Made by a program: the position numbers and the translations under genes. Below are positions 1-10,000 of a stretch of 64,000 nucleotides of DNA, one piece after another. The notes under the pieces are model-generated. The model saw only the letters and a program-made list of their open reading frames with translations, was not told the DNA's origin and did not search any database. Within the stretch, counting starts at the first letter, position 1; each line of letters starts with the position of its first letter. Source of the DNA: Phymatolithon calcareum (taxonomy: Eukaryota; Rhodophyta; Florideophyceae; Hapalidiales); NCBI GenBank assembly GCA_977006965.1, contig OZ345371.1, forward strand, positions 2,480,001 to 2,544,000, given 5' to 3'.

Positions 1-603
1 CGCCTCTGACAAACTTTCAAAAATCTTATTTGAAATGCAACCAATTTTTCCTCGAAAATCGTTGCACATTTTATCGCCTGGTCGGTCGAGCTGTTGTTGT
101 CCTTCCTCTCTTTCACCCACGTTGTTATGTGTCGATAAGTTACATGGATTTCTTTGATATTCAAAATGTAAACAGGAGGCGTACATAAAAGTATAATACA
201 GCATTGTAAGCCCCGACAATAGCGCAGCACAGGCATTGTATATTAGCAGATTACAGGAATCATCCTGTTCCCAATGCTACCCTGTCTTACATACGAACAG
301 CATTCTGCGCGAAGCATCTGGTGAGCGTCTCTAGATGGGCCTCAGCTGCATGAAGGGAGCGATCCGGCTACTGCATTGCACAAACTTTCCGGCCCCTAAT
401 CATCTGCTTACTCTACTGCAAAGCAACGTCCCCCATTTTCAAATATCCTTTCTCTGATTTCTCCTCTATCAGCCCGTTTCTAGTACAACCACAAGCTCCA
501 TTCTCTCCGCTATAAGACCGTATGGCTTTCCATGAATCACCTTCCTGCACCACACCCACACGCTCCCCATTTCCCACGGTCTGCAAACACCGCTTGATCA
601 GAA
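1..603. other. Upstream spacer of the vWA gene
   Basis: No convincing reading frame or repeat is seen here. A TATA-like TATAAG lies at 511-516, about 90 bp before the ATG at 604, and could be the core promoter of the vWA gene. That is a guess from spacing and motif only. Confidence 0.3.
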
Positions 604-3600
604 ATGAAGACCCCTCGAGGGCATGCCATAATCCTTTCCTTACTCCTCCTGCTCGCTTTCTTCGTCTCCACGTCTGCTGGTCAACCCTGTAGGCTTGATT
701 CTGTTTGCTTCGCCATCGACCAGTCTGCCTCCGTCCCTGACACCGCCTCCTATAATTACATTCGCGAATACGTTGTCCGCACTGCTGATGTCATTCAAAC
801 ACTCACAGCCCCCGCCAGAACATCATTCTCCGCCGCTGGATTTTCCAGTGACTCTGATGTAATCTCACGTGCAAGAAATAACACCAACCGTCCCGGGCGC
901 TTTGCGCAATCAGTGCTCAACTCTGCATTAATTGATGGAGCTTCTCCAATATTTGATGGAATCGTCCTCTGCGACAACGCCCTTCTACTCGGACCCTCTG
1001 GCATCCGCGTTATTATTGTCGTCGCTGCAGGCACAGCGAACTTCCGACAGGACATTGTTGATGGACTCGCTGCGGAAAATATCGGCCTTGTTACACTCGG
1101 TGTCGGACCCCAAGCGGACGATGCACTTCTCCAGCAGATCGCTTCCAATCCAAGTTTGTTTATTGATGTTCCAACCTTCCAGGCACTATCGGGTATTACC
1201 GCGCCAATCACTAGAACTATTGACAATGCTTGCATGTCAGTTGGATTTGATCCGATGATCACGCCCTCCCCGTCTGCCTCTGCTTTTGCTACAGCGTCAG
1301 CTAGCACATCCTCTTCGGCGTCCATGTCGGTTTCGCCAAGCCCTTCCGCATCATCGTCCGCATCAAGCAGTGCCTCAGCGAGCATGACCGAGTCACCTTC
1401 GGCATCAACCACCGCATCGGCAAGCATGACGGCATCACCTTCATCTTCAGCCAGTGCATCACCGAGTATCAGCGCATCACCTTCAGCATCGAGTAGTGCA
1501 TCCGCCTCAATGACAGCTTCCCCATCTGCATCAAGCTCTGCCTCGTCCAGTGTCACAGCCTCTCCATCCGCATCAAGCAGTGCATCACCGAGCATCAGCG
1601 CCTCACCTTCCGCATCGAGTAGTGCATCCGCCTCAATGACAGCATCCCCATCCGCATCAAGCTCTGCTTCGTCAAGTGCAACAGCGTCGCCGTCCGCATC
1701 AAGCAGCGCATCCGTCTCGTTGACAGCATCCCCATCAGCATCAAGTAGTGCGTCACCGAGTATCAGCGTTTCACCTTCGGCATCGAGCAGCGCATCTGCG
1801 TCAATGACAGCATCCCCATCCGCATCAAGCTCTGCTTCGTCCAGTGTCACAGCGTCGCCGTCGGCATCAAGCAGTGCATCCGCCTCAATGACAGCATCCC
1901 CATCCGCATCGAGCTCTGCTTCGTCAAGTGCAACAGCTTCGCCGTCCGCATCAAGCAGCGCATCTGTCTCGATGACAGCCTCTCCATCCGCATCAAGCAG
2001 TGCATCACCGAGCATCAGCGCCTCTCCTTCTGCATCGAGTAGTGCATCCTCCTCAATGACAGCATCCCCATCCGCATCAAGCTCTGCTTCGTCAAGTGTC
2101 ACAGCGTCGCCGTCCGCATCAAGCAGCGCATCTGTCTCGGTGACAGCATCCCCATCCGCATCAAGTAGTGCATCACCGAGTATCAGCATCTCACCTTCGG
2201 CATCGAGCAGCGCATCTGCGTCGATGACAGCATCCCCATCCACATCAAGCAGTGCATCCTCCTCAATGACAGCATCCCCATCCGCATCGAGCTCTGCTTC
2301 TTCAAGTGTCACAGCTTCGCCGTCCGCATCAAGCAGCGTATCCGTCTCGATGACAGCATCCGCATCCGCATCAAGCTCTGCTTCGTCAAGTGTCACAGCT
2401 TCGCCGTCGGCATCAAGCAGTGTATCCGTCTCGATGACAGCATCCCCATCAGCATCAAGTAGTGCATCACCGAGTAGCAGCGCCTCACCTTCGGCATCGA
2501 GCAGCGCATCTGCGTCAATGACAGCATCCCCATCCGCATCAAGCAGCGCATCTGTCTCGATGACAGCCTCTCCATCCGCATCAAGCAGTGCATCACCGAG
2601 CATCAGCGCCTCTCCTTCTGCATCGAGCAGTGCATCCTCCTCGATGACAGCATCCCCATCCGCATCAAGCAGTGCATCCGCTTCGATGACAGCATCCCCA
2701 TCCGCATCAAGTAGTGCATCATCGAGTATCAGCGCCTCACCATCAGCATCGAGCAGTGCGTCCTCTTCAATGACAGCATCCCCATCCGCTTCTAGCTCTG
2801 CTTCAGCAAGCATGACAGCTTCGTCATCGAGCAGTGTATCTGCAAGTGTGAGCACGTCACCATCTGCTTCCAGTAGCGCTTCATCCAGTATGACCGCATC
2901 ACCATCCCCATCAAGCTCGGTCTCTCCCAGCATCACTGCATCGCCTTCAGCCTCCACTTCCGTGTCAGCGAGCATGACAGCTTCGCCATCAAGCAGCGCG
3001 TCTGCAAGCATGACAGCAACAGCATCATCGAGCATGACCAATTCACCGTCGGCTTCAAGCAGCGCCACGGCAAGCATCTCAGCTTCCTCATCAGCATCAA
3101 CTACTCCCTCTCCAACCGTCACACTATCGCCATCGGCATCTAACAGCGCCTCAGCCAGCGCGACGGCCTCGCCGTCGGCGTCAAGTACAGCTTCAGCGAG
3201 CATGACGACAACACCGTCAGCATCACCTCTAATCAGTGTATCCCCGACATTCACGGTGTCTCCACTTCCCTCTGTGACAGCGACAGTCAGTGCTACTGCC
3301 TCTCCGAGTGCCACGGTAACGCCTTCACCGAGCCTTGGTGCCGATGAAGCCGCATGTGTGGCAGCATTTGATGCGTCCCAGTTCACTTTCTCAAACAGCT
3401 CAAGTTTGTTCACATTCCCTCTAGGCGCTGTGACAGATGTGAGCTTCACAGGAACTATTGTTTTCAAATCAGGTGCGCCGATTGTGGGCAGAATTAATAG
3501 CAACTTCGTGCCACAATTCATTACTGGTGCTGGAGCAGCAGATATCACAAGTTTCGGAGCCCCGAGCTTTGCACCGTCATTCTTCAAGACTTCGGTGGTT

Positions 3601-3783
3601 GGGATGGGACCAGAGTCAGGTGTTACACGCCAATCGTTCGAAGGAAATCAAGTCTTGTTGGCAAGGGGGAAATGCGTGCGAGTGTTCTTCTCTGAATATC
3701 AAATCATTGTTGGAAACTCGGTGTCGAATTTGGCATTCCAGAACAGGTCACCGAGCGAGTGTGTCGTGTTTCGAACTGCATAA
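604..3783 (+). CDS. Secreted vWA-domain protein with long Ser/Ala/Pro repeat tail
   Basis: This 1059-aa frame is complete, uninterrupted and intronless. Residues 1-26 form a signal peptide: a basic start, then a leucine-rich core ending near STSAG. Residues about 31-200 look like a von Willebrand factor A domain. The metal-ion adhesion motif D-x-S-x-S is visible as DQSAS (D39, S41, S43), followed by alternating hydrophobic strands. Residues about 218-905 are a low-complexity tail built on units of about 14 residues such as SPSASSSASASMTA. The last ~140 residues are non-repetitive with several cysteines and may be a second globular domain. vWA domains usually bind ligands through a divalent metal. 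The repeat tail suggests a rigid, possibly O-glycosylated stalk, so a cell-wall or matrix protein is likely (inference). The ATG at 604 is chosen because the signal peptide follows directly. Confidence 0.85.
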   Translation: MKTPRGHAIILSLLLLLAFFVSTSAGQPCRLDSVCFAIDQSASVPDTASYNYIREYVVRTADVIQTLTAPARTSFSAAGFSSDSDVISRARNNTNRPGRFAQSVLNSALIDGASPIFDGIVLCDNALLLGPSGIRVIIVVAAGTANFRQDIVDGLAAENIGLVTLGVGPQADDALLQQIASNPSLFIDVPTFQALSGITAPITRTIDNACMSVGFDPMITPSPSASAFATASASTSSSASMSVSPSPSASSSASSSASASMTESPSASTTASASMTASPSSSASASPSISASPSASSSASASMTASPSASSSASSSVTASPSASSSASPSISASPSASSSASASMTASPSASSSASSSATASPSASSSASVSLTASPSASSSASPSISVSPSASSSASASMTASPSASSSASSSVTASPSASSSASASMTASPSASSSASSSATASPSASSSASVSMTASPSASSSASPSISASPSASSSASSSMTASPSASSSASSSVTASPSASSSASVSVTASPSASSSASPSISISPSASSSASASMTASPSTSSSASSSMTASPSASSSASSSVTASPSASSSVSVSMTASASASSSASSSVTASPSASSSVSVSMTASPSASSSASPSSSASPSASSSASASMTASPSASSSASVSMTASPSASSSASPSISASPSASSSASSSMTASPSASSSASASMTASPSASSSASSSISASPSASSSASSSMTASPSASSSASASMTASSSSSVSASVSTSPSASSSASSSMTASPSPSSSVSPSITASPSASTSVSASMTASPSSSASASMTATASSSMTNSPSASSSATASISASSSASTTPSPTVTLSPSASNSASASATASPSASSTASASMTTTPSASPLISVSPTFTVSPLPSVTATVSATASPSATVTPSPSLGADEAACVAAFDASQFTFSNSSSLFTFPLGAVTDVSFTGTIVFKSGAPIVGRINSNFVPQFITGAGAADITSFGAPSFAPSFFKTSVVGMGPESGVTRQSFEGNQVLLARGKCVRVFFSEYQIIVGNSVSNLAFQNRSPSECVVFRTA
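1300..3330 (+). repeat. Coding minisatellite for the Ser/Ala/Pro stalk
   Basis: About 2 kb of imperfect tandem repeat with a 42-bp (14-codon) base unit containing phrases like GCATCCCCATCCGCATCAAG. Higher-order groups end in ATGACAGC or ATCAGC. All changes keep the frame open. The repeat also keeps the antisense frame open (795-3587, 930 codons), which is a composition effect. Confidence 0.9.
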
Positions 3784-4305
3784 TTACCTTTTACCGAAAG
3801 ATAATTTCAAGCAACCTAAGTAGTAAAATAATGTAGCAAAATTACAACATCACACGTTTTAGTAAATGTGAAACCCTTCGATCTCAAAAAGTTCCCCTCA
3901 TCGCCGCTGTCGATGCATCGTGCGCACAGCCGATCTTAGATTTCCACTGTGCTGAGTCTGAAAAGCCGAATATGAAAACGGTAGTTACAGCCTGAATTAG
4001 CAAATGGGGATTGTAATAGATTTGAAAAAGTTCCTAAAACGGTCTTACGAGGAGCACGGCGGTACATGCTCTGTGGAGAGTAGGCAAAGGCGAGAAGAGC
4101 TGGACTGAAAACTGCCTACCATGAATAAGCGCAGAAGTAGAACTCTAAGCAAAGGAACGTAACGCTACGGCAATCCTTTCAGGTGCTAAATTGACAGCGA
4201 GAGTTCTTCTTAAACTCAGATCCATTCATGCACAACAGTTGTTCACTACTAGCTAATGTAATATACTTTGACAAAATCGAAAAAAAAATTAAACCGAGCG
4301 CATTG
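3784..4305. other. Intergenic spacer between convergent genes
   Basis: AT-rich stretch between the stop of the vWA gene and the end of the minus-strand transporter. It should contain both 3' ends. No RNA gene, repeat or further frame is recognised. Confidence 0.4.
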
Positions 4306-5004
4306 TTATGCAGATCCTCTTGCTCTCTTGAAAGCGTATTCGGCAAGTGAGCTGGCATTGGCGGCAACGCCTGCATAATTTTCCTGTTCCACGGAACCCG
4401 AAATCATTGCAGCAATGCCCGAACAAAAGCACATGATAGTGCTCCACAACATAACCCATCGAATACCCTGCGTCCGCTCGTAGACCAAACCGGCAGCAAC
4501 GGCGCCAAGCAGCACACCAGTATGCATACACGCGGCTCGAACTCCGAAAGTCGTGGCGCGGTACTTGGGTTCAGAATGAGATCCTGCGGAAATGAGCGAG
4601 AAAAGTCCATGCGTTGACGCCGTAATATCGAGCGCTCCCAGTAGCACCATGGCGGAAATTCTTCGCTGCACGAGCCTAAGACCGATAAACAATCCAGTGC
4701 CTATAAATGCACCGCCAGCCCAAGCGGTTGTCATTCGAAACTTGCGGGCCGTTGAACGGAAGACAATTATAGGCAAAAGCGCGTCCAGAATGAGACCGAT
4801 TGCACGGCCGACGAGAACGGCATATGCTGCCCATCGAAGCCAATTGCCTGCGCCCGCGGAACGATTGAAGAGAGCATCATTGAAAAAGGACGCTGAAACA
4901 GTGCCCAATTGACCGAAAGCGATAAAGTAGAAGAATATTTCGAGATAGTAGAGAACCCGGCGATGAAAGTGACGATGCCATGTCGATGGCCGGTATAGCG
5001 TGGT
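4306..5004 (-). CDS. MFS transporter, C-terminal half (likely second part of one gene)
   Basis: Reading the minus strand, the frame is open from about 5004 to 4306; the first ATG gives a 200-aa protein from 4908. The frame before that ATG encodes a hydrophobic stretch (YLEIFFYFIAFGQLG) that looks like transmembrane segment 7. Five or more further segments follow, for example WLRWAAYAVLVGRA and MVLLGALDITA, and the tail is short and polar. This is the usual C-half of a 12-segment major facilitator protein. The N-half sits 240 bp upstream on the same strand. An intron between them is possible, but no AG acceptor lies in the open part of this frame and a TGA sits at 5005-5007. Either the gene model needs a frame change or the gene is damaged. 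The substrate cannot be told. Confidence 0.5.
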   Translation of the reverse strand, partial: TTLYRPSTWHRHFHRRVLYYLEIFFYFIAFGQLGTVSASFFNDALFNRSAGAGNWLRWAAYAVLVGRAIGLILDALLPIIVFRSTARKFRMTTAWAGGAFIGTGLFIGLRLVQRRISAMVLLGALDITASTHGLFSLISAGSHSEPKYRATTFGVRAACMHTGVLLGAVAAGLVYERTQGIRWVMLWSTIMCFCSGIAAMISGSVEQENYAGVAANASSLAEYAFKRARGSA

Positions 5005-5247
5005 TCAGGGTCGTCAGCTCGTTGCCGCTATTGCGATCGTGTGTAGCCTTGTCGGCGCGCAATCTTTGCGGTGAAAAATGATCAATTTTACTCCTGCCTC
5101 ATCCTCACCCCCTCCTATCTCTCTGGGCGGAAACACTTATGTCTAAAGGCACACTAACTCTTCAAACTCTAAAGGTCTCGAGTGAGGGGCATACGAACTC
5201 CTGCGATGACACGAACGAATGAAATGCAGATAAATCAATGTGACTAA

Positions 5248-6291
5248 TTAAAAGGGATTGGGATTGCTTTTGTACTCTTGGCATTGAATGGGCTTGCCGT
5301 GGATAGACGATTCGATGGCGTTCGCAATGTGCTGCATACGCGATGACCGCGTGGATCGCTTGACTTGATCTTGAATCATTGCTTCATAGTACGGTACTGA
5401 TTTGATGCACATGGGTTGTAAGAGCGGGACAATCGCAAGACGTCTTATATTGTCTGGGCAAACTTCGCCGTTAGAGCACCATGCATTCTCCAGATAGCAC
5501 GCCTTAAGGCGACGGTCTGCTTTGATCAAGCCCATATTGAGTTGGTCCTTCCGTCCGTCACGTCGAGATACCTTGAGCGGTGCCGGACCTGCATCCTTCT
5601 CTGGATCTTGCGGTAATGGAGACTCCTTCGGCATGGCGGAGACGGATATAGAACACAAGACGAAAGAAGCGAGTGAAGCCGTAAACATGAGCGGAAAAAC
5701 ATTCTGTACTTTACGCATGCTAAGACTTGAAATACCACCAGCTGAAATGATGAAACCGAGCCGATATGCAATGTAGAAACAACTAAGTCTGAGATCACGC
5801 CGAAGCGGATACTCATCATCACTTCCACGTGGCTTCGCAGCATCCATGTCGGTTGGCACGATGGGCGAAGACTGAACGGCGCCGCGGTAAACCGCGGCGA
5901 GGAAGAGACTGGCCCAGATACGCCAGACCGGCTTGGACGTTGTGCCGGACACTGGGAAATCGCTGAAGACGTAGGCGAGCGCAACGGATGCGGTAGAAGC
6001 AAGGTAGAGACATCCGAAAGAGATGGCGGACGGAGGGTTGATAGAGGTGGACAGTACGGATGCGAGAGGAGCGAAGAAAGTGGAGCGAAGACCACCAGCT
6101 GCAATGGAAAGAAAAGCGAAGAGGCGGGAGGCACCGGCTTTCATGAGCACTTGTAGAATGAAGGTGACGAAGACGGCATCGGTGAGACCAACGCCGACAG
6201 CAGCGCTGGACACGAGAGCAAGACAGGGAAGAGAGATTCCGCCTCCAGGAGTCGGCGCCATGTTGGTGAGTTTGGTGGTGAAAGGGGGCAA
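5248..6291 (-). CDS. MFS transporter, N-terminal half
   Basis: A 347-aa frame on the minus strand. It starts at 6291, or at the internal ATG for MAPTPGGG at 6261. About six hydrophobic segments are visible: SLPCLALVSSAAVGVG, RLFAFLSIAAGGLR, FGCLYLASTASVALAYVF, IWASLFLAAVYRGA, LSCFYIAYRLGFIISAGG and FPLMFTASLASFVLCS. A long polar region (residues ~225-347) follows, as in the central loop of MFS carriers. The protein ends at a TAA at 5248. The missing segments 7-12 are found 240 bp downstream, so the two frames are best read as one transporter gene interrupted by an intron or a lesion. It would act as a membrane carrier; the substrate is unknown. Two separate half-size genes are less likely. 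Confidence 0.55.
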   Translation of the reverse strand: MPPFTTKLTNMAPTPGGGISLPCLALVSSAAVGVGLTDAVFVTFILQVLMKAGASRLFAFLSIAAGGLRSTFFAPLASVLSTSINPPSAISFGCLYLASTASVALAYVFSDFPVSGTTSKPVWRIWASLFLAAVYRGAVQSSPIVPTDMDAAKPRGSDDEYPLRRDLRLSCFYIAYRLGFIISAGGISSLSMRKVQNVFPLMFTASLASFVLCSISVSAMPKESPLPQDPEKDAGPAPLKVSRRDGRKDQLNMGLIKADRRLKACYLENAWCSNGEVCPDNIRRLAIVPLLQPMCIKSVPYYEAMIQDQVKRSTRSSRMQHIANAIESSIHGKPIQCQEYKSNPNPF

Positions 6292-7776
6292 TGGGGAGAC
6301 TGTTGGATGAGTTTAGTTTCGGATTTGGGATGTTTATGAAGTGCTATATCGTGTGCGTATGTAGTAAGACCAGGGGGGGAGACTGATACCTTCACAATCT
6401 CATAAACCACCGCGCGAGAACAGAATTATATTTGAGAGGACTTACTGTGTTTGAGACCTTTTCGAAGCTGTCACCATCCTTGTAGGAATAAATTTGCGCA
6501 ATGTGGTCATTCTAAACTAGCGCTTTGAACAATGCGAAGGTGGACGCCGGAGAGTCTACAGCAGGACGGAATACTCGAACATGGGGTTCTAGGTGGTCTA
6601 TCTCAAATTGATAATTCGGATGCTCCTATTGGCTAGTACTGTACGGATCTGCACATTAATGGGACACAGGTACAGCAATGTAGTGAATCTCTGGACTTTT
6701 ATGGCGACGGTTAAGAAACCGTCGCATTAAAATATTCTGACTTCAGTTGGTTCGTTTCAGGCAGCAATTCAAAAAATAACTTTTGTGTACATGGGCAAAT
6801 ATCCCAAAACTGGCGTGTGTCATAGCCTGATCTTTGGCTGCAAACTCTTTAATTACTTCACTCTCAACTTCTAGAACCGACGAAAAGGGTCAAGGACCAT
6901 ATTGAGAGTCTCAACAGAAATCAGTGAAGTGAGTGACGTTGACCTTAATGAAGCAATGTGCTGATTGCCCCTTTTGCTTGCTCTTTCAAGTTACGAGAGT
7001 AATCAAGAGGGGGAAAGGACCAATTATCAGAAATACGCTCAGAAATTCAGTCTGAATTTGCAAGATAAGGTTCGACAAGCTGCAATAGTGCTGAGGTGGG
7101 GGGTCACCAAGATAGATGCAGAATTCCATCATGACCCCAGAAGATAAGCAATTGTAACATCCCGGCAAAGAAAATATCGTGAACCAATCAAGCTCAGCAA
7201 TTTGAGGGAATAAGAAAAGTAAGACAAGAGCCAAGAAAAGATTAAGACTAGGTGACAACGTCTAAGAATAGAACGCCAGGCTCCATTTAACCTCCAGTTG
7301 GATTCCTAGCCACCATTACAATAAACTTCAATAGTTCGAGAAGACAAAAAGAGGAATGTATGCTGTAAGGGGTCATTATTGCTAGGCAGAATCGTGATCA
7401 GTACGTTACGAACCCATTGCCTCACAGGTTTAAGCCATTTAGAATTGCTTCCCTCTTTCTATCTTGCAACGCAAAATACTCTCCCCTATCATGTCCGGTA
7501 TACTTCTGATCGCTTGACAATGAGCAGACAATCGCCAGGGAATCCCACGGGCGCTTCTGCTTGGTTGAATTATATTCTACTGTTTTCTGCATTTCGCCAT
7601 AAATTCTAAAATATTTTGAGAATTTGAGATTTTGGTTGAGTACTTTAAATTGCAGCAGGCGGGCAGAAGAGTTTCTGCCCTTCACTACCAGTCTCTTGAT
7701 TGGGTCGACCGAGACAAAGAACCACACATTCCGGCTAGCGCACCAGACCCTTTCGCAGGTACCTGAAGTTGTTTTT
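6292..7776. other. Spacer between transporter and chromovirus
   Basis: Nothing convincing is coded here. Small frames at 6965-7147 and 7422-7727 have no recognisable motif. The stretch after 7500 may hold a degraded 5' part of the following retroelement, but I cannot show it. Confidence 0.35.
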
Positions 7777-8506
7777 AACTACGTATCCGGTCGTTCTAAA
7801 AAGGATACAAGAAGTTGTATCGTACGGACGCCGAAAACATTATCTCTTGCCGCATATGCTATTGAGACTAGTTTTGGGGCAGTGTAAGGCACTTTTCGAA
7901 GCGCACCTTCTGCCTGAGCCACGCTTGTTTTCTGTACTCCTTACGGGACTGTCCAATGTCGATCGTCAATGGGCGGCTGCTAACCTCAAGGGCCTCGAAT
8001 GGAGTGACTTGGAGTCGAAATTCCTCTCGCATTACGAGTCATCGGTCCTTAAAGACAAGCTCTTCAACGAGCTAATGAGCATTTCTCTCAAAACGAAGGA
8101 GACTATCCAGCACTACTGTGACCGTTATACCGCACTCATGCAACGGACAGGAAAGTCAGACCACGATGACGCTCTAGTGGCAATTTTTATTAACGGCCTG
8201 GATGAAAAACTGGAGGAAATGATGCAAGTAGCGAGAGCTACGAATCTCACCGTCTGGAATCGCACCAACACCGAGAAATACACGGAGTCCATTGCTTTGG
8301 ACACTCAGAAAGCCATCGCGCTTGATGCTGCGCGGAAGAACACTCCTTCCAGAGAATCAAATCAGCAAGACACCGACTCAGATGTGGAGGTTTCCGCCAA
8401 GAAGCGTTTTTGCAAAAAGTGCAAGAAGCCGGGACATAGCACGTCTCAGCATCGGTTTGAGTCACTTCACCGCGTTTGGCTACGAAATCAAAGGTATTCC
8501 AGTTAA
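7769..8506 (+). pseudogene. gag remnant with zinc knuckle
   Basis: A 245-aa open frame; its start lies inside the terminal repeat and is probably not the true start. From about residue 40 it reads as a retrotransposon Gag: HLLPEPRLFSVLLTGL, then an F-L-S-H-Y-E stretch, then C-D-R-Y-T-A-L-M and V-A-I-F-I-N-G-L, which are the usual landmarks of the gypsy capsid domain. Near the end CKKCKKPGHSTSQH is a zinc knuckle whose last ligand is His rather than the usual Cys. Just after it the frame is lost and the story continues in another frame towards RT. There is no room for a normal protease. Gag would package the element RNA. Confidence 0.75.
7777..7869 (+). repeat. 5' terminal direct repeat of the chromovirus
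   Basis: Starts AACTACGTATCCGGTCGTTC and ends near ATTGAGACT. It matches 11336-11429 with only about two mismatches by eye (AAAAAGG/AAAACGG and TTGAG/TTGCG). Much shorter than a typical LTR. Confidence 0.8.
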
Positions 8507-10000
8507 GGCGCCTGTGAAAAAACGTGAAGGGATTCCCAAGGATACCGCACAGAAGTGTGATGCAGATGAAATCGATGGGCTGACTGCTAAAGATCTATCT
8601 GAGGAAGTGGACAACGCATTATCAAAAAACATAGCGATACCGTTGTCAAGTCGATGCACGCATGAGCTCGCCGTACTTCGAATTCAGCCAAACAATACGG
8701 ATCAAATATCGAACCACGTTAACTACGTGTCAAAAGGGGATGAGCCTAAAGTTGACAAAAAGATCAAGTCGTGGATCGAAACTAAGGTCATGGAAAAGGC
8801 TCCCGAAAACTGCACCAATTCTTTTCCATTGCTGACGGTTCCTAAAAAAGACGCATATCGTAACAAAGTTGATGTTCGTCCATGTCTGGACCTTCGTCTT
8901 CTCAATTAACGATTGTCCGATGTCGATTACATGCTGCCAAGATTAGAGATATCATCGCGAATGTTGGGTCTATAAGTGGACCAGATGTCATATACATAAC
9001 CATGGATATAATGATTCATACTTCCGCTTCTGCATTCCGAAAGGGGACCGCAATTGGATCGCTTTCCGATGGAAGAGAGAACATTTTCGTTTGACCTGCG
9101 CGCCTTTCGGGATCAAGACAATGGCCGCCTTATTCCAAATGGTAATGGACAAAATACTGGCTGATATGCTGTTCGCGCGAGGATATATTGATGATGTCCT
9201 CGTTCTCTCCGCCAGTCGGGAAGAACACATCGCACACGTTACCGCTGTCATTAACAGACTGAAAGATTATAATCTTCCGATCAGGGTGGACAAGTCGAGG
9301 TTTGGGCAAGAGAAAGTTCGTCTTCTCGGTCACGTGATATCCGGTGCCGGTATTGAAATGGACGACGCAAAAGTACAGGCCATTCTCTCCTGGCCTAAGC
9401 TAGAATCCGTCAAGCATCTACTACGTTTCCTTGGGGCTGCCAATTTCTACCGTAACTTCATTCCCAAATTTTCAAGTATCTCAAGTCCGCTTGACGCCGT
9501 GCGAAAGAAGAAGGGAAAGGTTAAGTGGACACTGGCAATGACGAATGCTTTCCACAAGCTCCGTGACGGTATCGCTAGCAATGTTATATTGAGCCACACA
9601 GACAACTCCAAGCGGTTTGTGGTTGGAATCGACGCTTCTGACGTTGGGCTTGGAGCGTTGATAGGGCAGGAGGATGACGATAACGAAATACGACCACTCT
9701 GTTTTGCGTCCAGGGCGTTAAGCGTATCGGAGAAAAATTACTCTGCAAGTTAGAAGGAGTTGCTTGCAATTGTTTGGCACTCTGAAAATTCGATTCCTAC
9801 CTGTCGGGCTGGACGTTCACAGTACATACTGACCACAAGGCACTCACGTACCTCTTCTCCAAGAAATACTTGAACCACATGCTAATCAAGTGGTTCGACA
9901 TACTTATGGGGTATGATTTCGACGTTGTACACATCTCGGGAGTCAAAAATGTTGTCGCTGATCGTCTCAGTCGTAACATGCAGTCCAAAGTTTCCATACA
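8507..10000 (+). pseudogene. Reverse transcriptase and RNase H of the chromovirus
   Basis: The RT fingers start near 8756 (IKSWIETKVMEKAPEN, then FPLLTVPKKD and RPCLDLRLLN, where a stop falls). After one or two frameshifts RT resumes with FGIKTMAALFQ at about 9105. The catalytic YIDD box is intact (ARGYIDDVLVLSA, about 9177). The connection domain follows (LGAANFYRNFIPKFS), then RNase H with GIDASDVGLGALI. After a TAG at 9751 it continues with HTDHKALTYLFSKK and ISGVKNVVADRLSR, ending near 9976. These are standard Ty3/gypsy landmarks. The 8900-9090 part is the most damaged. Confidence 0.8.

Noticed and set aside
1300-3330. CRISPR-like array
   Set aside because: Repeats are contiguous, coding and without unique spacers; it is a protein-coding minisatellite in eukaryotic DNA.
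795-3587. 930-codon minus-strand frame opposite the vWA gene
   Set aside because: It exists only because the 42-bp repeat lacks stops on both strands. The protein is monotonous (ALLDADGDAV), with no start context or domain.
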